A stretch of 64,000 nucleotides of DNA from Synechococcales cyanobacterium C42_A2020_086 (GCA_015272325.1 JACYLU010000008.1:186001-250000), one strand, 5' to 3'; shown: positions 1 to 9,233, counted from the stretch's first letter. Notes: generated by a model from the letters alone, not told the origin. Program-made: numbers and translations.

Positions 1-246
1 ATTGACTCAGAAATTCAGACAGCGCATCATAAAGACGGGAAGTAGGAGACATATGATTTGACTGGTGTGTGTGGTTACTTCTCAGCCTAAATCACGCTCC
101 GCTTCCCTCCTAGCTTTTGCTTCAGCCTCATCTCGTTTTGTCAGTCAATCAGGTCTCGTAGCTCAACTCGCCCTCTAGACATTTTCTTGACCGCTGTCAG
201 CCTCAGGGCTTATGTTGGGCTTGCCGAGTATAGTTCAACTTCAAAC

Positions 247-1452
247 CTACACTGCTTTCCCAGGCATTCGCTTTAAAGCCTCTGTCTCATAGCATTTGAG
301 AATTAACTCATTGAGAACATCCAAGTCATTAATTGATGAAATGATCACTCTTGCTGTTGCATCTCCAAACGAAGCTGACATCTCCTGAACTTCAAAACCC
401 AATGATAATCTCTTGACCTCATCAATGGGCAACCGAGTCACGAAACTCTTCTTCTTAGGGGATAGATACAACCTTAGGAACCACCATGTTACTTTGCCAA
501 CATTCAATCCAAAATATGAGACGACATCCTTATACTTGACTTCTAATTTACAATTTGTTGACTGCGCTACGATAGCCTTGATCTTCTCAAATGCTTCGAG
601 TTCTTCCGCAGTCGTCTCTACTTTAGTATCTTCCAAGCTTTGGTCTAACTCATCTTGAATTTCCTCAATCTCCTCCATTAGTTGTGCTGGAGAAGAAATT
701 TCATTGGACTGACCCATTTCTTTGCTAATGGATTGGGTCATTAACTCAACTAGGCTTCCTTGGATAGATTTTTTCACAATTGGCCGAAATTTTTCAACAA
801 TCTTGCTGGTAATCTTGCTCTCTATTGCGTATCTCGAACCAATGTTACCAAGCTGAGAAATTAAAAAGCGAATAAATTCATCAGAAGGAGAACGCAGCAG
901 GCCATCCATGAGTTGAGTCATTCCAGTCAAGTAGACCATCTCTTCAGCATGTCGCTTTATCACAAGAGCGTCAAAGTTATCTCTATGGAAAAACTTTAAG
1001 TTTTCAACTTGCTTTTGGTCGTAGCTAAGAATGTTGAAAACAAAGAAAGGATCATCATCCATCATGTTTTCATGGCGTAAATCTGTGAAGAAAAGATACT
1101 CAATGCCATTTGTTACAATAGCGACCTTTGCCGAGCGCAACCCATTGAAATACCTTTTTAACTGACCGTCATGTGCTTCTGGCTTTTTGTCACGGGCTTT
1201 TGCTTCGACAAGCATAACAATCTCATTGCTGATGGATATGGCATAGTCTACTTTCTCCATCTGCCCTGATTTTTTAACCGCAAAATCTGCGATGTATTCA
1301 GGAATAACTTCTGTTGGATCAAAGACATCGTAGCCAAGGGTACTAAAAAATGGCACAATCAATCCCATTTTCGTTGCCTCTTCACCTGAGACTGCTTCAG
1401 CCCTTTTTCGGACTTGTTCTGCAACCTTGGCGATGTCATCTGTAAATGCCAT
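247..1452 (-). CDS. PD-(D/E)XK nuclease-like protein, HsdR N-terminal type
   Basis: 401-residue soluble protein. The first 150 residues resemble the N-terminal nuclease domain of type I restriction HsdR subunits: a helical start, then EKVDYAI followed about 16 residues later by IVMLVEAKA, which fits the D...ExK catalytic pattern. The rest is a coiled or acidic linker (about residues 255-285) and a C-terminal alpha/beta region not recognised. There is no helicase domain, so this is a stand-alone nuclease-type protein and not a full HsdR. A GGAG lies 8 nt before the ATG. No methylase or specificity subunit is adjacent; the integrase remnant downstream of its promoter side suggests acquired DNA. 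Function (defence or repair) is inferred. Confidence 0.75.
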   Translation of the reverse strand: MAFTDDIAKVAEQVRKRAEAVSGEEATKMGLIVPFFSTLGYDVFDPTEVIPEYIADFAVKKSGQMEKVDYAISISNEIVMLVEAKARDKKPEAHDGQLKRYFNGLRSAKVAIVTNGIEYLFFTDLRHENMMDDDPFFVFNILSYDQKQVENLKFFHRDNFDALVIKRHAEEMVYLTGMTQLMDGLLRSPSDEFIRFLISQLGNIGSRYAIESKITSKIVEKFRPIVKKSIQGSLVELMTQSISKEMGQSNEISSPAQLMEEIEEIQDELDQSLEDTKVETTAEELEAFEKIKAIVAQSTNCKLEVKYKDVVSYFGLNVGKVTWWFLRLYLSPKKKSFVTRLPIDEVKRLSLGFEVQEMSASFGDATARVIISSINDLDVLNELILKCYETEALKRMPGKAV

Positions 1453-1822
1453 GTTAATTGCTCCAACAGCTAAAACCTAAATACGCTACACAGATTTTTC
1501 AGAAAACCACACATTCACCACTACTTTCTGGTCTGATTACTTGAAATCTTCGGCGCTGACGAGCAGCCTTTAAGTACAGTCCACACCGAGGTATGAAGCA
1601 GCCCAACAACTTATTGCACTGAAACTTTCCGTATATCTGCCCTATACAGAAATTACCCGGAAGTTTGCTGAAGTAATTCCCACAGTCGGGGAGTTACCCG
1701 GAAACTTTCTAGAATATTATCCATTTCCTAGAGATTTACTCCGAAAAGTTCCGTATATTTTCAGATTTTTACACGGAGAATGCTAATGTACTATTTGCTA
1801 CACTAAGTATCTCCGTAGACCC
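1453..1822. other. Gene-free stretch with short direct repeats
   Basis: No coding region seen. Two pairs of short direct repeats occur here: TTCCGTATAT at 1627-1636 and 1749-1758, and TTACCCGGAA at 1653-1662 and 1694-1703. The stretch lies directly before a truncated integrase gene, so it may hold old recombination sites, but this is a guess. Confidence 0.4.
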
Positions 1823-2011
1823 ATGGACTCTCAACCCAAGCTTTTCGACCAAGTTCGTAGCGTCTTGCGCCGCAGGCACTATTCCTATCAAACAGAGAAA
1901 AGTTATATTCAGTGGATCGACCCCGTTCACCCGCCGCAGACAACCTCTCGGACTCAGCGAGGAGACCTCATACAGTCGGTGAGCAACGGGATGGTTCAAT
2001 GGTCTCAGTAG
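1823..2011 (+). pseudogene. Tyrosine recombinase (integron-integrase-like) N-terminal remnant
   Basis: The first 32 codons read as the start of an integron-type or tyrosine recombinase: QPKLFDQVRSVLRRRHYSY followed by TEKSYIQWI, the core-binding SAM-like domain. Similarity ends abruptly after IQWI, and the reading frame then runs through unrelated sequence into a 9-bp tandem repeat before stopping. The whole catalytic domain (R...HxxR...Y) is absent, so this is a dead fragment of a gene usually over 300 codons long. Confidence 0.7.
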
Positions 2012-2041
2012 TCTCAGTAGTCTCAGTAGTCTCAGTAGTCT
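2002..2041. repeat. 9-bp tandem repeat, about 4.4 units
   Basis: GTCTCAGTA is repeated four times from 2002 to 2037 and then breaks off. On the minus strand the array begins at the stop codon of the coiled-coil gene, so an in-frame TGA recurs every 9 bp. Looks like replication-slippage expansion. Confidence 0.9.
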
Positions 2042-2355
2042 AAAAACAGCAGGTTGAACGGATCGCTGGCGGCAGATGAGTTTGCTGTCACTGTGGCGGC
2101 AACAGCCGGAGTCGCTGCTTTCGTTGAGGTACCCGACTGGGTTGCTTGCTCTAGCTCGGCAACCTGTTGCTCGAGTTCCAGCAGCCGTTCGTTAATTTGC
2201 TGCCGTCGCCGCTCGAGGTTGTCTAGCTCTTGCTGGAGCCGGTTCTTCTCGACTAGCAGCTTGTAGATATCGAGAACGGCGGCTGCCTCAGTCTGCGGGC
2301 GGGGCATGGTGCTGATTTTGGGGTAAATTCGATTGCGGCTAACCTTAGGGCGCAT
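2032..2355 (-). CDS. Small coiled-coil protein, GvpV-like
   Basis: 107 residues. The N-terminal stretch (KISTMPRPQTEAAAVLDIY), then a long Q/E/R-rich coiled coil (about residues 35-70), resembles the gas-vesicle-cluster protein GvpV of cyanobacteria. The C-terminal third is a low-complexity Thr/Ala stretch ending in a hydrophobic LLFLDY. No gas vesicle structural gene (gvpA, gvpC, gvpN) is in the window, so a gas-vesicle role cannot be claimed; the family assignment is from memory of its conserved opening motif. The stop codon lies in a 9-bp tandem repeat. Divergent from ccmP. Confidence 0.6.
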   Translation of the reverse strand: MRPKVSRNRIYPKISTMPRPQTEAAAVLDIYKLLVEKNRLQQELDNLERRRQQINERLLELEQQVAELEQATQSGTSTKAATPAVAATVTANSSAASDPFNLLFLDY

Positions 2356-2480
2356 GGTGGAGTTTCATCTCATCGTAAATGGCTGCTTTCTAGCATTCCC
2401 AAGGGTAGCCTTGTGATCCCGGTTGTGGCTGAGCCAACATCAGGAAGACAGTGGGGGATGTTGTTCCAAGGCTTTACAAC

Positions 2481-2494
2481 AATTGTTAACAATT
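2481..2494. promoter_or_regulatory. Perfect 14-bp palindrome upstream of ccmP
   Basis: AATTGTTAACAATT is its own reverse complement. It lies in the divergent intergenic region between the coiled-coil gene and ccmP, about 110 bp before the chosen ccmP start, so a dimeric repressor or activator could bind here. The regulator is unknown. Confidence 0.4.
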
Positions 2495-2602
2495 CAGCGA
2501 TAATTGAAAAGGTTGTTGCCGGTACTGACCCGAGTTCCATCATCTAGGGTCAGCTTTTTAGCCGGCCAGCAGCGGTTTCTTACCGGAGGGTTGGGTTTAG
2601 TT

Positions 2603-3244
2603 TTGGGTATCGATCTGCGTAGCTACGTCTATTTAGACAGTTTGCAGCCTCAACATGCTGCCTATCTGGGCACTCAAGCTCTAGGCTTTTTGCCGTTGCC
2701 GGGCGACTCATCGCTCTGGGTAGAGATTTCTCCGGGCATTGAGATCAATCGTTTGATGGACATTGCTCTCAAGGCGGCAGTGGTCCGTCCAGGCGTGTTG
2801 GTGATCGAGCGGTTGTATGGGCTGCTGGAAGTTCATTCGGGCAAGCAGAGCGATACTCAGGCAGCGGGGCGAGCTGTTTTGCAAGCAATTGGGGCAGACC
2901 GTCGCGATTGCCTCAAACCCCGCATCATTTCCAGCCAAATTATCCGCAATATTGATGCTCATCATACACAGCTGATTAACCGCACCCGCAAGGGGAACAT
3001 GCTGCTTGCTGGGCAGACGCTGTACGTGTTGGAGGTTGAGCCTGCCGCCTATGCCGCTCTTGCCGCCAACGAAGCCGAGAAAGCCGCGCTGATCAATATT
3101 CTGCATATTTCGGCTGTGGGCAGCTTTGGGCGACTCTATTTAGGTGGAGAAGAGCGAGATATCATTGCTGGAGAGCGAGCGGCCGTTGCTGCCATTGAGA
3201 ACGTGGCGGGCCGAGAAGAGCGAACATGGGGACGGAATGAATAG
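2603..3244 (+). CDS. ccmP: Carboxysome shell protein CcmP (tandem BMC domains)
   Basis: About 213 residues matching the stacked-trimer, double-BMC shell protein CcmP of beta-carboxysomes: ELRSYVYLD-type opening (here [19 protein letters not shown]), [19 protein letters not shown] in the first domain, then [18 protein letters not shown] and [14 protein letters not shown] in the second. CcmP is thought to form a large gated pore in the shell for metabolites such as RuBP or 3-PGA. The frame is open from a TTG at 2504, but family length and a GGAGGG 12 nt upstream favour the TTG at 2603. As is common for CcmP, it is away from the main ccm cluster. A 14-bp palindrome lies upstream. Confidence 0.88.
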   Translation: MGIDLRSYVYLDSLQPQHAAYLGTQALGFLPLPGDSSLWVEISPGIEINRLMDIALKAAVVRPGVLVIERLYGLLEVHSGKQSDTQAAGRAVLQAIGADRRDCLKPRIISSQIIRNIDAHHTQLINRTRKGNMLLAGQTLYVLEVEPAAYAALAANEAEKAALINILHISAVGSFGRLYLGGEERDIIAGERAAVAAIENVAGREERTWGRNE

Positions 3245-3281
3245 GCGCACGCTAAGGAGCAAGCACCGAAAGGAACCCGAG

Positions 3282-4142
3282 ATGGCAAATGGAGAACATC
3301 TGGCGTTGCTACAGCGAAGACGAACCGACTGGGGAGCGTGGCGACAGCGCTATCCCCAGATTGAACCCGACCTAAGTGGTGCTGACTTCCGAGGTGCCGA
3401 CTTGCGGCGGCTCGATTTTAGCGGCGTCAATTTGCAGCGCGCCTATCTCTCTGGGGCAAACCTGACTGCGGCCACGCTCCGGGGTGCCATCCTAACTAAA
3501 GCTAATTTTTACGAAGCCATTCTCACTGATGCTGACTTGAGTGATGCACTTCTCAATGACGCCAAGCTGATTGGGGCACAGCTTTACGGAGCTGAGCTGC
3601 AAAGCGCTAGCTTGAGAAACGCCGATCTGCGGGAAGCCAATCTGACGGCAGTCAATCTTAGCCATGCCGATTTGATTGGAGCCGACTTTCGCCGTGCAAT
3701 TTTGCGGACTGCCGAGCTGAGTGATGCCAATTTGATGCGAGCCGAGCTACGGGGCGCTATCCTAAATGCCGCCCACTTAAACAGCAGCAACCTCAGTCGC
3801 GCCAATCTAACGCGAAGCGAGCTGGTTGCAGCGCATCTCACGAAAGCCAGTCTCTATAGTGCCACTCTAGTGGGCGCACAGCTTACCAATGCCTATCTCG
3901 TTGGTGCAACCCTCATCGACGCAGAGTGCGAAGGCATCAATTTGAGTTGGGCAAACCTCAGCCGGGCCAATCTGGTGGGGGCAAATCTAGCCGGAGCGAA
4001 TCTGCGAGGTGCGAACCTAACTCGGGCGAACCTGCGGGGTGCCAACTTAACCAACGCCGACCTGCGGGATGCCAAGCTCGCTAAGGTAGATCTCACCGAC
4101 GTGAATCTCACCAGCACCAGGATGTCTGAAGGAACATGCTAG
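3282..4142 (+). CDS. Pentapeptide-repeat protein
   Basis: 286 residues, almost entirely A(D/N)LXX pentapeptide repeats from about residue 27 to the end (for example GADFRGADLRRLDFSG and GANLAGANLRGANL), which fold as a right-handed quadrilateral beta helix. The start at ATG 3282 has an AAAGGA upstream and avoids the long overlap with ccmP implied by an earlier start. No extra catalytic or membrane domain is seen. Such proteins are very abundant in cyanobacteria and mostly of unknown role. It follows ccmP by 37 bp on the same strand and may be cotranscribed. Confidence 0.85.
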   Translation: MANGEHLALLQRRRTDWGAWRQRYPQIEPDLSGADFRGADLRRLDFSGVNLQRAYLSGANLTAATLRGAILTKANFYEAILTDADLSDALLNDAKLIGAQLYGAELQSASLRNADLREANLTAVNLSHADLIGADFRRAILRTAELSDANLMRAELRGAILNAAHLNSSNLSRANLTRSELVAAHLTKASLYSATLVGAQLTNAYLVGATLIDAECEGINLSWANLSRANLVGANLAGANLRGANLTRANLRGANLTNADLRDAKLAKVDLTDVNLTSTRMSEGTC

Positions 4143-4186
4143 CGTAGGGGTATGCCTATCGTCGTTATCAACGATTTAAGCCTACC

Positions 4187-5593
4187 GTGTTGCGCTTCAA
4201 AAAATCCGTTCTTTTCAGCAGTTTGAGTGGTTTGTCGCTAGTGGTTCTCTTGGGTGGCTGTGCCAATAGTCCCTGGGCAGAATCCCTCGAGCGCTCGCTA
4301 GCTGCCGATCCGCGGCTCAACAATAATCCAGTCACCTTTGGCCTCCCCGCTGTGCCTGAGGCGATCTCAACTCCTACGACCGCTCAGCTTCCGGCGAATT
4401 TTCCGGGTGAAATTCCTCGTTATCAGAATGCGGAGCTGATCGCTGTAACCGCACCGGAAGCGAGTGAGCTTACTGTGGCGGCGGGGCAAAGCACTCGTAC
4501 TCGCTGGCGCACGAGCGATTCAGCTGAGCAGGTGCAACAGTTCTATCGTGAGCAGTTTCAAACGGCGGGTTGGCAGCTCCAAGATAGGTCAGGGACGGCT
4601 TCCCCGGCGGCCGCTCCAACGCTAGTAGCAGTGCGGGATGGGTTGCAGGTCGAGGTTACCGTTGAGACCACAGCAGCGGGCACCGAATTTAACATCAACT
4701 ATCAATTTGACAGTACAGCCGCCACACCGCCCAAGACACCGCCTGCAACGGTCTCTGAAACCGCAGCTCTACCGCAGCCCGGTGATCCCGAGTTCATAGG
4801 TCCCGTTTGGCCTAGCGACGGCGCAGGCACAACAGCTAGCCCCACCGCCAACCCAGCGAATGATTCCGGCTTTGCCGATCTAAATCAGGCACCGGCCGAG
4901 CTACAGCCTTATCTCACTGATCTAGCAAAGCTCGGCGTGCTGCCGCTGCAAGCGGGAGGAACCGCTACTGCCCAAGGCGGCTCGTTTCAGCCCAATCAGC
5001 AAGTCACGCGACGAGAGTTTGCCCGCTGGCTAGTGACGGCCAATAACGCGATTCATGCCAATCAGCCGGCTCGCAAAATTCGCCTTGCCACCGCGACCGA
5101 TCAGCCCGCCTTTCAGGATGTGCCGGCAACGGACCCCGATTTTGCTGTGATCCAGGGCTTGGCCAACGCCGGCGTGATTCCTAGTCCGCTAGCGGGCGAC
5201 GCCACAACGGTCACCTTTCGTCCTGATGCACCCCTGACACGGCAAGACCTGATTCTCTGGAAGGTGCCCCTGGATACGCGGCAGGCTCTACCCACCGCTA
5301 CCCTAGACGCGGTGAAGCAAACCTGGGGCTTTCAGGATGCCGCCCAAATTTCGCCCGAGGCATTGCGTGCAGTCTTAGCTGATTTTCAGAACAGCGACTT
5401 GTCAAATATTCGCCGCGCCTTTGGCTACACCACCATCTTGCAGCCGCTCAAGCCGGTCTCGCGGGCAGAGGCGGCAGCCGTGCTCTGGTACTTTGGTGCC
5501 CAAGGCGACGGGTTAACCGCCAAGGATGTGCTAGCTGCTCGGCAGGCGACGAATCCAACGGCTAGCCAAACCCCGGCGGTTACAGGTCCCTGA
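4187..5593 (+). CDS. SLH-domain lipoprotein
   Basis: 468 residues from a GTG start. The N-terminal signal ends in a lipobox (VVLLGGCANS), so it is a predicted lipoprotein. Residues about 70-180 form an unrecognised domain with a Pro/Thr-rich tail; the second half carries S-layer-homology motifs (FADLNQAPAELQPYLTDLAK, VTRREFARWL, FQDVPATDP, LTRQDLILWK). SLH domains bind peptidoglycan-linked polymers, so the protein probably sits at the cell envelope, tethering outer layers to the wall. It is not the OprB-type porin fusion, because no beta barrel follows. Confidence 0.82.
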   Translation: MLRFKKSVLFSSLSGLSLVVLLGGCANSPWAESLERSLAADPRLNNNPVTFGLPAVPEAISTPTTAQLPANFPGEIPRYQNAELIAVTAPEASELTVAAGQSTRTRWRTSDSAEQVQQFYREQFQTAGWQLQDRSGTASPAAAPTLVAVRDGLQVEVTVETTAAGTEFNINYQFDSTAATPPKTPPATVSETAALPQPGDPEFIGPVWPSDGAGTTASPTANPANDSGFADLNQAPAELQPYLTDLAKLGVLPLQAGGTATAQGGSFQPNQQVTRREFARWLVTANNAIHANQPARKIRLATATDQPAFQDVPATDPDFAVIQGLANAGVIPSPLAGDATTVTFRPDAPLTRQDLILWKVPLDTRQALPTATLDAVKQTWGFQDAAQISPEALRAVLADFQNSDLSNIRRAFGYTTILQPLKPVSRAEAAAVLWYFGAQGDGLTAKDVLAARQATNPTASQTPAVTGP

Positions 5594-5606
5594 GTGGCCA
5601 TCAAAC

Positions 5607-6125
5607 CTACGCCAGCACAAAATCGACGTCCGCAGCGCCTTTTGCCTCTCCCTGACCCGAGGTGAGCTTCTGACCGGCAATCTCAACGGCAAAGGGAGTG
5701 CCGCCTAGATTCAGGTTATAGTCTGAAGCTTGGGGCGTATAGCCGACGCTTGCAATCATCTTGCGGCCCTCGGGTGTGTACAGGAAGGCGAGCATTTGGT
5801 TCTTGTTCTTTTTGTTATCGCGGGCCCAAACGACCATGTATTGCTTGCCTTGGTAGTCAAAAACTTTGGCAGGACGGGTTGGCACGTAGCGTCCGGCTTC
5901 CCCAAAGCTGACATCTAGGAACTTTTGCAGCGAGGCATCTTCCACCTTAGCAAAGACAACCTCATTGTCCGACTGAGGCTCCTGGTCCCCTTGGCTGGGA
6001 TCGGGGGTTTTCTCTTCGCCGCGATTTCGGAAGTAATCCACAGCGGCTTTGGTACCAATGGCTCCAACGGTGGCCACACCCGCACCCACCAAAATATTCC
6101 GGAGCAGATTGCTACGATTCGTCAT
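5607..6125 (-). CDS. Conserved hypothetical membrane-anchored protein
   Basis: 172 residues with an N-terminal hydrophobic segment (about residues 8-27) and a charged linker (GEEKTPDPSQGDQEPQSDNE), then a compact globular domain of about 110 residues (KVFDYQGKQYMVVWARDNK, FLYTPEGRKMIASVGYTP). No family recognised. It converges on the SLH lipoprotein gene with a 13-bp gap. It is probably exported or membrane-tethered with the domain outside; function unknown. Confidence 0.65.
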   Translation of the reverse strand: MTNRSNLLRNILVGAGVATVGAIGTKAAVDYFRNRGEEKTPDPSQGDQEPQSDNEVVFAKVEDASLQKFLDVSFGEAGRYVPTRPAKVFDYQGKQYMVVWARDNKKNKNQMLAFLYTPEGRKMIASVGYTPQASDYNLNLGGTPFAVEIAGQKLTSGQGEAKGAADVDFVLA

Positions 6126-6428
6126 TTTTATTCCTTAGGTGATGTTTGATGAGAATGGAAAAGGCATTGAGCTAAACGCCTTTCAGTAAAGACTTAGCAT
6201 GTCTGGACAGCAGCGTCTTACTACCAAAGGCAGAGTGCTAGCTGATGACTCGGGGTCACGATGCAGTGTCTACCCTGTCCCGTCTTATTGTACAGTTGGT
6301 TCTCCATTCCACCCATTGCGAATCCGATCCCCTGCCTCAACAGCCGTTTCTTTGATCCCGCAATTCCCTACAATTAGAGTGAACCGAACAACGGCTCAAG
6401 TCCGTTCCTTCTCCACTCCTTGATCTCT
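6126..6428. other. Divergent intergenic region, nothing identified
   Basis: About 300 bp between two divergent genes. It should hold both promoters, but no convincing -35/-10 pair, operator or RNA gene was recognised. Confidence 0.4.
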
Positions 6429-6902
6429 ATGCCCACAACGGTTGCAGATGTGATGACCCCTGACCCAATCGTGGTCACGCCTGAGACGCCTTTGCAAGAG
6501 GCCATCCAGATTTTGGCAGAGCGACGCATCAGCGGCTTGCCGGTCGTGGATCAAAACAACAAGCTGGTTGGCGTGATCTCTGAAGCCGACTTAATGTGGC
6601 GAGAAAGCGGCGTCACGCCTCCTCCCTTCATCATGATTCTCGACAGCGTGATCTATTTAGAAAATCCAGCTAAGCATGAGCGGGAGCTGCACAAGGCTCT
6701 GGGGCAAAGTGTCGGTGAAGTGATGACCCGCAAAGACCTAGTCACTATTACGCCTAATTTGTCTCTGCCCAAGGCGGCTCAACTGCTGCACGAACGCAAG
6801 GTGCCGCGGCTGCTAGTGTTGGATGAGGCAGGGCAGCTTGTAGGCATTCTGACCCGCGGCGATATTGTCCGCTTTATGGCTGCCCATCCCGAAACGGAAT
6901 AG
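6429..6902 (+). CDS. Two-CBS-domain protein
   Basis: 157 residues made of a Bateman module: CBS1 about residues 5-60 (VADVMTPDPIVVTPETPLQE, SGLPVVD, LVGVISEADL) and CBS2 about residues 97-152 (VGEVMTRKDLVTITPNLSL, VPRLLVLD, LVGILTRGDIVRF), separated by an insert containing PPPFIMILDSVIYLENP. CBS pairs bind adenosine nucleotides and act as energy sensors. There is no fused enzyme or channel, so the partner is unknown. The ATG at 6429 gives the usual short N-terminus. Confidence 0.85.
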   Translation: MPTTVADVMTPDPIVVTPETPLQEAIQILAERRISGLPVVDQNNKLVGVISEADLMWRESGVTPPPFIMILDSVIYLENPAKHERELHKALGQSVGEVMTRKDLVTITPNLSLPKAAQLLHERKVPRLLVLDEAGQLVGILTRGDIVRFMAAHPETE

Positions 6903-7046
6903 CAGCGAACCATGCTGACGAGACGCGTTACCCGATCTGTTGTGACCAGTGATACCAGTTGTGACTAGTCGCCGGGCAGATGTGCAGTTCTGCAACTCGC
7001 TGCTTCTAGACTTGTCCTGTCCGATTTGAAAAACCGAGATAACATT

Positions 7047-7709
7047 ATGAGCATTACCCCCGAATCCGTGCAAGCGCTGTTGAGTTCCGAGGATTTTGGC
7101 GATCGCCTCAGTGCCGTCAATCAAATGCGGCAGCTCGACCCCAGCGTAGCGTTTCAACTAATTCAAACGGCTGTTGTTGATCGCAATGTGCGGGTGCGTT
7201 ATGCCGCCGTTAGCCAGCTGGCAACCCTGGGGCAACAAAATCTGCCTCTAACGCTCGATATTTTGCGTCGCTCGCTACTCGAAGACCCAGAAATGGATGT
7301 GCAGGCTGCTGCTGCCGATGCCTTAGGGGCGCTGAAATTACGCGATGCCTATATGGACCTGCAAGAGCTGTATTACCGCACACCCGAATGGTTGGTACAG
7401 TTCAGCATTATTGCGGCACTAGGCGAAATGGGCGATCCGCGCGCCTTTGAACTCTTAGAAGATGCCCTGAAGTCAGGGAATGAGCTAGTCAAAACTGCAG
7501 CCATCGGATCGCTCGGAGAGTTAGGAGATGAGCGAGCGCTGCCGCTGCTGCTTCCGTATGCTACTGATACTGACTGGCAAGTTCGCTACCGGGTAGCACA
7601 AGCCCTCAGTCATTTCCACAGTCCAGAAGCCCGATCGGCCCTGGAAAGCCTCAGCCAAGATACCGTCGAACCAGTAGCCCAGGAAGCCCGCACCTACTTG
7701 AATTCGTAG
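7047..7709 (+). CDS. NblB-like HEAT-repeat protein
   Basis: 220 residues of HEAT or PBS-lyase repeats throughout (DRNVRVRYAAVSQLATLGQ, DVQAAAADALGALKLRDAY, IIAALGEMGDPRAFELL, DWQVRYRVAQALSHF). Length and order match cyanobacterial NblB, which helps dismantle phycobilisomes under nutrient starvation by detaching or binding chromophore; it also resembles the CpcE/F bilin lyases. No phycobiliprotein genes are adjacent, which is usual for nblB. The ATG at 7047 (MSITPESVQALL) fits the family better than the upstream TTG. Confidence 0.75.
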   Translation: MSITPESVQALLSSEDFGDRLSAVNQMRQLDPSVAFQLIQTAVVDRNVRVRYAAVSQLATLGQQNLPLTLDILRRSLLEDPEMDVQAAAADALGALKLRDAYMDLQELYYRTPEWLVQFSIIAALGEMGDPRAFELLEDALKSGNELVKTAAIGSLGELGDERALPLLLPYATDTDWQVRYRVAQALSHFHSPEARSALESLSQDTVEPVAQEARTYLNS

Positions 7710-8279
7710 GATTCATAGAGGCTTTGTAGATCCTGCTGCTTCTATAAAGAGGCGATGAATGCCGCTGCTCGTAGGGTGACAGAATACTTAGGTGTTCGGT
7801 AAATTTAGTTACATAAGCAACACAAGTCACGGATGCCTCTCAGTGAGATTCTCCATCCTTCAGTGATTCCGGAAACGGTCAATGGAGGTTAACTCGCTGA
7901 TTTCACTGGGCAGCCCTGCCGCTTAAACATCGCAGCTATCGTGATCGCCCCATTCGAGCTGTGAATGTATACCGCCTGTCAGGTTCTAACGGTTCCGAGC
8001 TAGCTGGTTGTGCGGTTGAGTTCAACTCGGTGCAACCAGTAAAGTAAATGGCTTCTTGCTGCCCGTTGTGGCGTCAAGTCATGGCGTCATTAGCGGTATC
8101 ACTCCCTGAAGTTAATCTCAACCATTTCATGTTGCCCCGTCTGTTTACCTCTCTTTATCTCTCTGCGTGTGTTTCGTCGATGACAGCGGGTGGTGCCTTT
8201 CCTTATGGCGGATGGCGCGAACCTCCTACAGCATTGAGTCAGCATTCAGACATTCCTACACTAACGATCAGGCATTCCT
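7710..8279. other. Long intergenic region, nothing identified
   Basis: About 570 bp upstream of the PEP-CTERM gene. Open frames here are short and lack conserved features. No tRNA, terminator or clear operator was found. Confidence 0.4.
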
Positions 8280-9059
8280 ATGAACTTCAAAACGATTGTG
8301 GCTCGGGTTGGTTTAGCAGCAGGTCTTGTGATTACGAGTGCTGCGCCTTCGTTGGCAACGGGTAACCTCACTCCGGCAGACCTAGGATTAGATGCGTTCG
8401 ACCCCTCTAAGCCGGTGACGGGAGAAACCCAAGCCAATGCCGCGCCACTTGTTGCCTTTCCCTACCAAGCCCGCACGTTTTCGTTTACCAAAGAGCGGCG
8501 GATTCGCTTCAGCTTGATCCAGCCGACCGGCCTCGGCAGCCGAGGCAAATCGCAGTCCAGCTTTGGCTTTGTTATGTCTCCCGAAAAGAGCGGCGGCACC
8601 TTCAAGACCATTTTTGCTGAGGTCAGACCCTTTGATTCCGGGTCCAATGCGCAGACGAATGACTGGCTGGGCACCTGCGGCACCAGCAGAAAGAATGCAA
8701 TTTTGGCTCCCTGCGAACGTGAGATTGCCTTCAGGGGCGGCACGCTCTACCAGTTGGCGCTGAATACGGGCAATGCGATGCAGTTTGGCGTGGGAGCGCT
8801 CGATCAGTACACCTTCAATACGGTTTCGGATCAGTTCTATCCTCAAGCTGGCAGCTTTACGACGGTAGCAGAACCGGGAGCATTATTTATCGGCATGGAA
8901 GACGGTCAGTTCCGACGCTCGGGCAATCGCTTCTACTACGACTATCAGGATTGGGTCGTGAAAGCGGAGGCCGTTCCCGAGCCGGCTACGCTGTTAGGAT
9001 TGGGTGTCCTTGTTGGGGGCATGCTGTTGACGCAGCGGCGCAAGGCGCAATCGGCTTAG
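8280..9059 (+). CDS. PEP-CTERM sorting-domain secreted protein
   Basis: 259 residues with a Sec signal peptide (residues 1-26, GLAAGLVITSAAPSLATG) and a C-terminal tripartite sorting signal: VPEPATLLGLGVLVGG, a hydrophobic helix and a basic tail QRRKAQ. The middle is a beta-rich secreted domain with no family recognised, containing a probable disulfide pair (GTCGTSRKNAILAPCE). PEP-CTERM proteins are processed by exosortase and usually reach the outer surface or extracellular matrix. No exosortase gene is in the window. Confidence 0.82.
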   Translation: MNFKTIVARVGLAAGLVITSAAPSLATGNLTPADLGLDAFDPSKPVTGETQANAAPLVAFPYQARTFSFTKERRIRFSLIQPTGLGSRGKSQSSFGFVMSPEKSGGTFKTIFAEVRPFDSGSNAQTNDWLGTCGTSRKNAILAPCEREIAFRGGTLYQLALNTGNAMQFGVGALDQYTFNTVSDQFYPQAGSFTTVAEPGALFIGMEDGQFRRSGNRFYYDYQDWVVKAEAVPEPATLLGLGVLVGGMLLTQRRKAQSA

Positions 9060-9233
9060 AACCTGCTTTGCAGCAGTTGAGCACATTGCTCAAGTTGTAA
9101 GTTAGGTTCCTCATGTCCAGAATGTCCAATTCGCTGTCAATCCGGTTGTCGTTCCAGGTATGAATCGTTGAATCTGGGTGACATCTGCCGCAGCATCTAC
9201 CGCGACATCACAGTACCGTACCATCACACACAT

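Noticed and set aside
7862-7876. 15-bp identity with 27255-27269 (AGTGATTCCGGAAAC)
   Set aside because: One such match is expected by chance in 64 kb, and the flanks do not align.
8388-8846. Long minus-strand frames inside the PEP-CTERM gene
   Set aside because: Shadows of the plus-strand gene, which has a signal peptide and sorting signal.
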